Part shown: positions 7,901 to 8,607 of the stretch, one piece after another
Layout: each line of letters begins with the position of its first letter
How positions within the stretch are numbered: position 1 is the stretch's first letter
NCBI GenBank assembly: GCA_003164075.1
Contig: PLRZ01000209.1
Location: forward strand, 4,284 to 12,890
Direction of reading: 5' to 3'
Length of the DNA stretch: 8,607 nt
Source: Bryobacterales bacterium
Lineage (GTDB): Bacteria > Acidobacteriota > Terriglobia > Bryobacterales > Bryobacteraceae
Made by a program: the position numbers and the translations under genes
The notes under the pieces: model-generated
Seen by the model: the letters and a program-made list of their open reading frames with translations, nothing else
Database searches by the model: none
Told to the model about the DNA's origin: nothing

Positions 7901-8061
7901 TCAGAGTGCAGGAACTCATCGCTCGATTGGACATCTCGCTTTCCCCGACCTCAATCGATCTCATCAGCGCGGCCCTGGAGTTTGATCCGTCCCGAAGGCC
8001 CGCCAGTGCTGTCCACTTTGCGAGGCAAGTGGCCGCTGACATGGAAAGTTCCAAAGGTTAA
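4906..8061 (+). CDS. Transmembrane beta-propeller (Reg_prop/Y_Y_Y) receptor Ser/Thr protein kinase
   Basis: The protein is about 1051 residues long and combines a periplasmic sensor with a cytoplasmic kinase. Residues 1-19 form a signal peptide (VRRLIWAWLSFAGWAVA, cleavage before QQ). About 30-610 is a beta-propeller region with Reg_prop-type strands: RLWVRTTSDVACFDG (46-60), DGAIWIGSSLGLHRF (84-98), DGSLWIGGSKGLFRF (295-309), DGSLWLAG (414-421), NGDVWYGY (498-505) and DGSVWFGA (594-601). About 620-718 is a Y_Y_Y-like Ig domain (RVRYRML; WGAHTLEVQA). Residues 722-743 cross the membrane, followed by a basic stop (KRTRRERK). The kinase spans about 775-1045: glycine loop 791-799, Lys814 (AIK), Glu832, HRDLKPEN 905-912, DFS 929-931 (usually DFG), Thr951, APE 956-958, Asp969 and Arg1031. 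All core catalytic residues are present. The open frame extends upstream to 4522, but only GTG 4906 or 4912 places the signal peptide at the N-terminus. Its stop overlaps that of the convergent sigma gene, its probable target (inference). Confidence 0.93.
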   Translation: MSVRRLIWAWLSFAGWAVAQQYPFVAVKAPNPPQGVKGLFQDHIGRLWVRTTSDVACFDGSRFFYLRNYGFPDTEARSIAEDDDGAIWIGSSLGLHRFWKGKLVRIQEGVVPSVVRGAPGIILAAIGPPGKGLPGAADLYRIHREGSVWRSEKLPDLQVVGTLSIGHDQSITFAGQHSWFETSAEAMTNWKAGTRLQTTDRTLPGMNVEQVFRDQFGCVWLRNQGATAYQCPSDQQLHHLPDSITDGQKLISETSDGRILLPGQGSFALGRPGSFHVAKPANGLPAIEAALMAADGSLWIGGSKGLFRFAYPFSFEFWTERDGLGDVTSTIRVRDRVFAADRDGIKELSRDRRSWSLLPKLADLGRVYHMIPGPADTIFASLYYHGVEQISLDGTAVIRPTHDIPGMHLAETGDGSLWLAGIGVSRVVVANGQAKLVEEPLPARHWNGLDIETNPSNGDLWACYDGGLIKKEISGWVSITEKDGLLQNGCRSIAVSPNGDVWYGYNSIAAFTLVKPRPNAPPQLRHFRPGGDVGDAVVHFLDFDRRGWLWRGAGDGVYVATPEAAENGAWLHLGDDDGLPGLDMNQQALYADADGSVWFGADTSLTHFAPPSNLLEPLSTNAFISAFSWDGGTPRFAETIDSVPSGAKLTAHVGSLQFDRRNGLRVRYRMLPDQAAWKDSSSLDLPLGTAGWGAHTLEVQARIGAGPWSPTAAYSFSVVRPVGLSWPVLGMVVPVLLAAIFWVRVRSLKRTRRERKALPDLTALRMAAMVPESQVLLGTTLDGRFTPRRFLARGGFASVFDGHDQLQDRRCAIKVFHREVADLGLVRRFQREVAALETIVHPNVVRLYGHGNTQSGVPYLVMEFIEGTTLRDALPSGGFEPRQVASLLRQAGSALEAIHRLGIYHRDLKPENLMIRLESSQNNNLVLIDFSIAIVQSPDESMHGLSRAAGTFQYMAPEQAVGFADAASDVYSLAKVTIEMITGKRVSDLLPEASLDLPIRVQELIARLDISLSPTSIDLISAALEFDPSRRPASAVHFARQVAADMESSKG
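8058..8061. other. Interlocked stop codons (TTAA) of convergent kinase and sigma genes
   Basis: The kinase ends with TAA at 8059-8061, and the sigma gene, read on the other strand, ends with TAA at 8058-8060. The palindromic TTAA serves both. The two genes overlap tail to tail by four bases, leaving no room for a terminator between them, so the transcripts must run into each other. Confidence 0.95.
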
Positions 8062-8607
8062 TCCCTCATGTGGTCTTTCAGCCAGTCTTCCGCCTTCTTA
8101 TATCGATATCGGACATGGCGGATATCCAAGCCGGTATTCTCCGCTATTTCCTCGATCGTATAGCCGGCAAAGTAGCGCATGTCAACGATTCGGGCGCCCA
8201 CAGGATCCTTCTTCTCAAGCCGGTCCATCAACTCACCAATCTCAACAATTTGCTCCAAATCGTCTGTGGTATGGAGGCTCACTGCCCATCCGTCTTCTAG
8301 TGAGGCAGGGATCTCCCCACCTCCTCGGACAAGGGCCAACCGGGTACGGGCGAGATCTACGCACACCCGCCTCAGCGCGACGCCAACTATCGCATAAAAA
8401 TGGTCACGGTTGCGAATGCTCCATCCACCATGTCGCAGGTTCCGAAGCCACAGTTCATTGACCAACGCAGTCGCCGACACCGGTGCAGCATATCGCTCAC
8501 GCGCTAACTGGCGAACCGCGAGTTGGTGCAGAGTGGGCAAGATTTCGCGAAAAAGTGCGTCCGCGACTTCGAGGTCGCCGCCGGAGTAACGCTGAAGGAG
8601 TTCCGTA
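8058..8607 (-). CDS. ECF sigma factor, Sig-70_X6 type (5' end beyond window)
   Basis: A total of 182 residues are visible. The frame runs off the right edge (8606) with no stop, and the visible N-terminus (TELLQRYSGGDLEVA) already matches the start of this family, so only a few codons are probably missing. The TTG at 8538-8540 is inside region 2 and is not the true start. Region 2 covers about 1-90, with ALVNELWLR and RDHFYAIVGVALRRVCVDLAR; the linker includes RLALVRGGG; region 4 is about 120-178, with the helix-turn-helix YTIEEIAENTGLDIRHVRYRYKKAEDWL region (149-176). The family (ECF43/Sig-70_X6 type) is common in Acidobacteria and Planctomycetes, often lacks anti-sigma factors and lies near Ser/Thr kinases. 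In region 2.2 the acidic pair of ordinary ECFs is replaced by SATALVNE (44-51 of the visible part), which offers Ser44 and Thr46 as phosphorylation sites. No anti-sigma gene is visible. Confidence 0.9.
   Translation of the reverse strand, partial: TELLQRYSGGDLEVADALFREILPTLHQLAVRQLARERYAAPVSATALVNELWLRNLRHGGWSIRNRDHFYAIVGVALRRVCVDLARTRLALVRGGGEIPASLEDGWAVSLHTTDDLEQIVEIGELMDRLEKKDPVGARIVDMRYFAGYTIEEIAENTGLDIRHVRYRYKKAEDWLKDHMRD

Noticed and set aside
8538..8540. TTG as the start of the sigma factor
   Set aside because: The upstream in-frame residues (TELLQRYSGGDLEVA) match the family N-terminus, so the gene continues beyond the window edge.
1..8607. tRNA, rRNA, CRISPR array or complete insertion sequence
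   Set aside because: No cloverleaf-like sequence, ribosomal segment, regularly spaced repeats or transposase gene was found on either strand.

Overview
This window looks like a chromosomal segment of a GC-rich, Gram-negative-type soil bacterium. The most likely source is an acidobacterium of the Solibacter/Bryobacter type; a planctomycete is the main alternative. This rests on three things: a Sig-70_X6-type ECF sigma factor beside a Hanks-type Ser/Thr kinase, a periplasmic two-component-style propeller sensor, and a dispersed-repeat-like palindrome. No ribosomal or other taxonomic marker is present, so this is inference.

Layout: (1) 1-313 has no supported gene but carries a strong 22-bp-arm imperfect palindrome. 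(2) 314-1248 (+) is a two-gene unit with an ATGA overlap: a small single-pass membrane protein followed by a DedA/SNARE-associated-type membrane protein. (3) 1400-3911 (-) is a two-gene operon: a cytoplasmic enolase-superfamily enzyme of the cis-3-hydroxy-L-proline dehydratase / hydroxyproline-betaine epimerase type, then, 10 nt downstream, an exported amidohydrolase of the N-acyl-D-amino-acid deacylase family. Together they suggest scavenging of unusual or D-configured amino acid derivatives. (4) 3957-4472 (+) is a 5'-truncated AbiEii-type nucleotidyltransferase toxin, a remnant without its active-site N-terminus or an antitoxin. (5) 4473-4905 holds no gene I can support.

(6) 4906-8061 (+) is the centrepiece, a protein of about 1051 residues. 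It has a signal peptide, about 590 residues of Reg_prop beta-propeller repeats, a Y_Y_Y-type Ig-like domain, one transmembrane helix and a cytoplasmic Hanks-type Ser/Thr kinase. It has the extracellular layout of the hybrid two-component polysaccharide sensors, but the histidine kinase is replaced by a Ser/Thr kinase. (7) 8058->8607 (-) is an ECF sigma factor convergent with it; the two stop codons interlock in one TTAA. In its region 2.2 the usual acidic residues are replaced by a Ser-Ala-Thr-Ala-Leu-Val-Asn-Glu segment.

Proposed circuit (inference): an extracytoplasmic ligand binds the propeller, the cytoplasmic kinase is activated, the ECF sigma factor is phosphorylated on a region 2.2 threonine in place of the missing negative charge, and a regulon is transcribed. 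This would be a ligand-gated transmembrane counterpart of the sigma-phosphorylation switch described for Vibrio EcfP/PknT.
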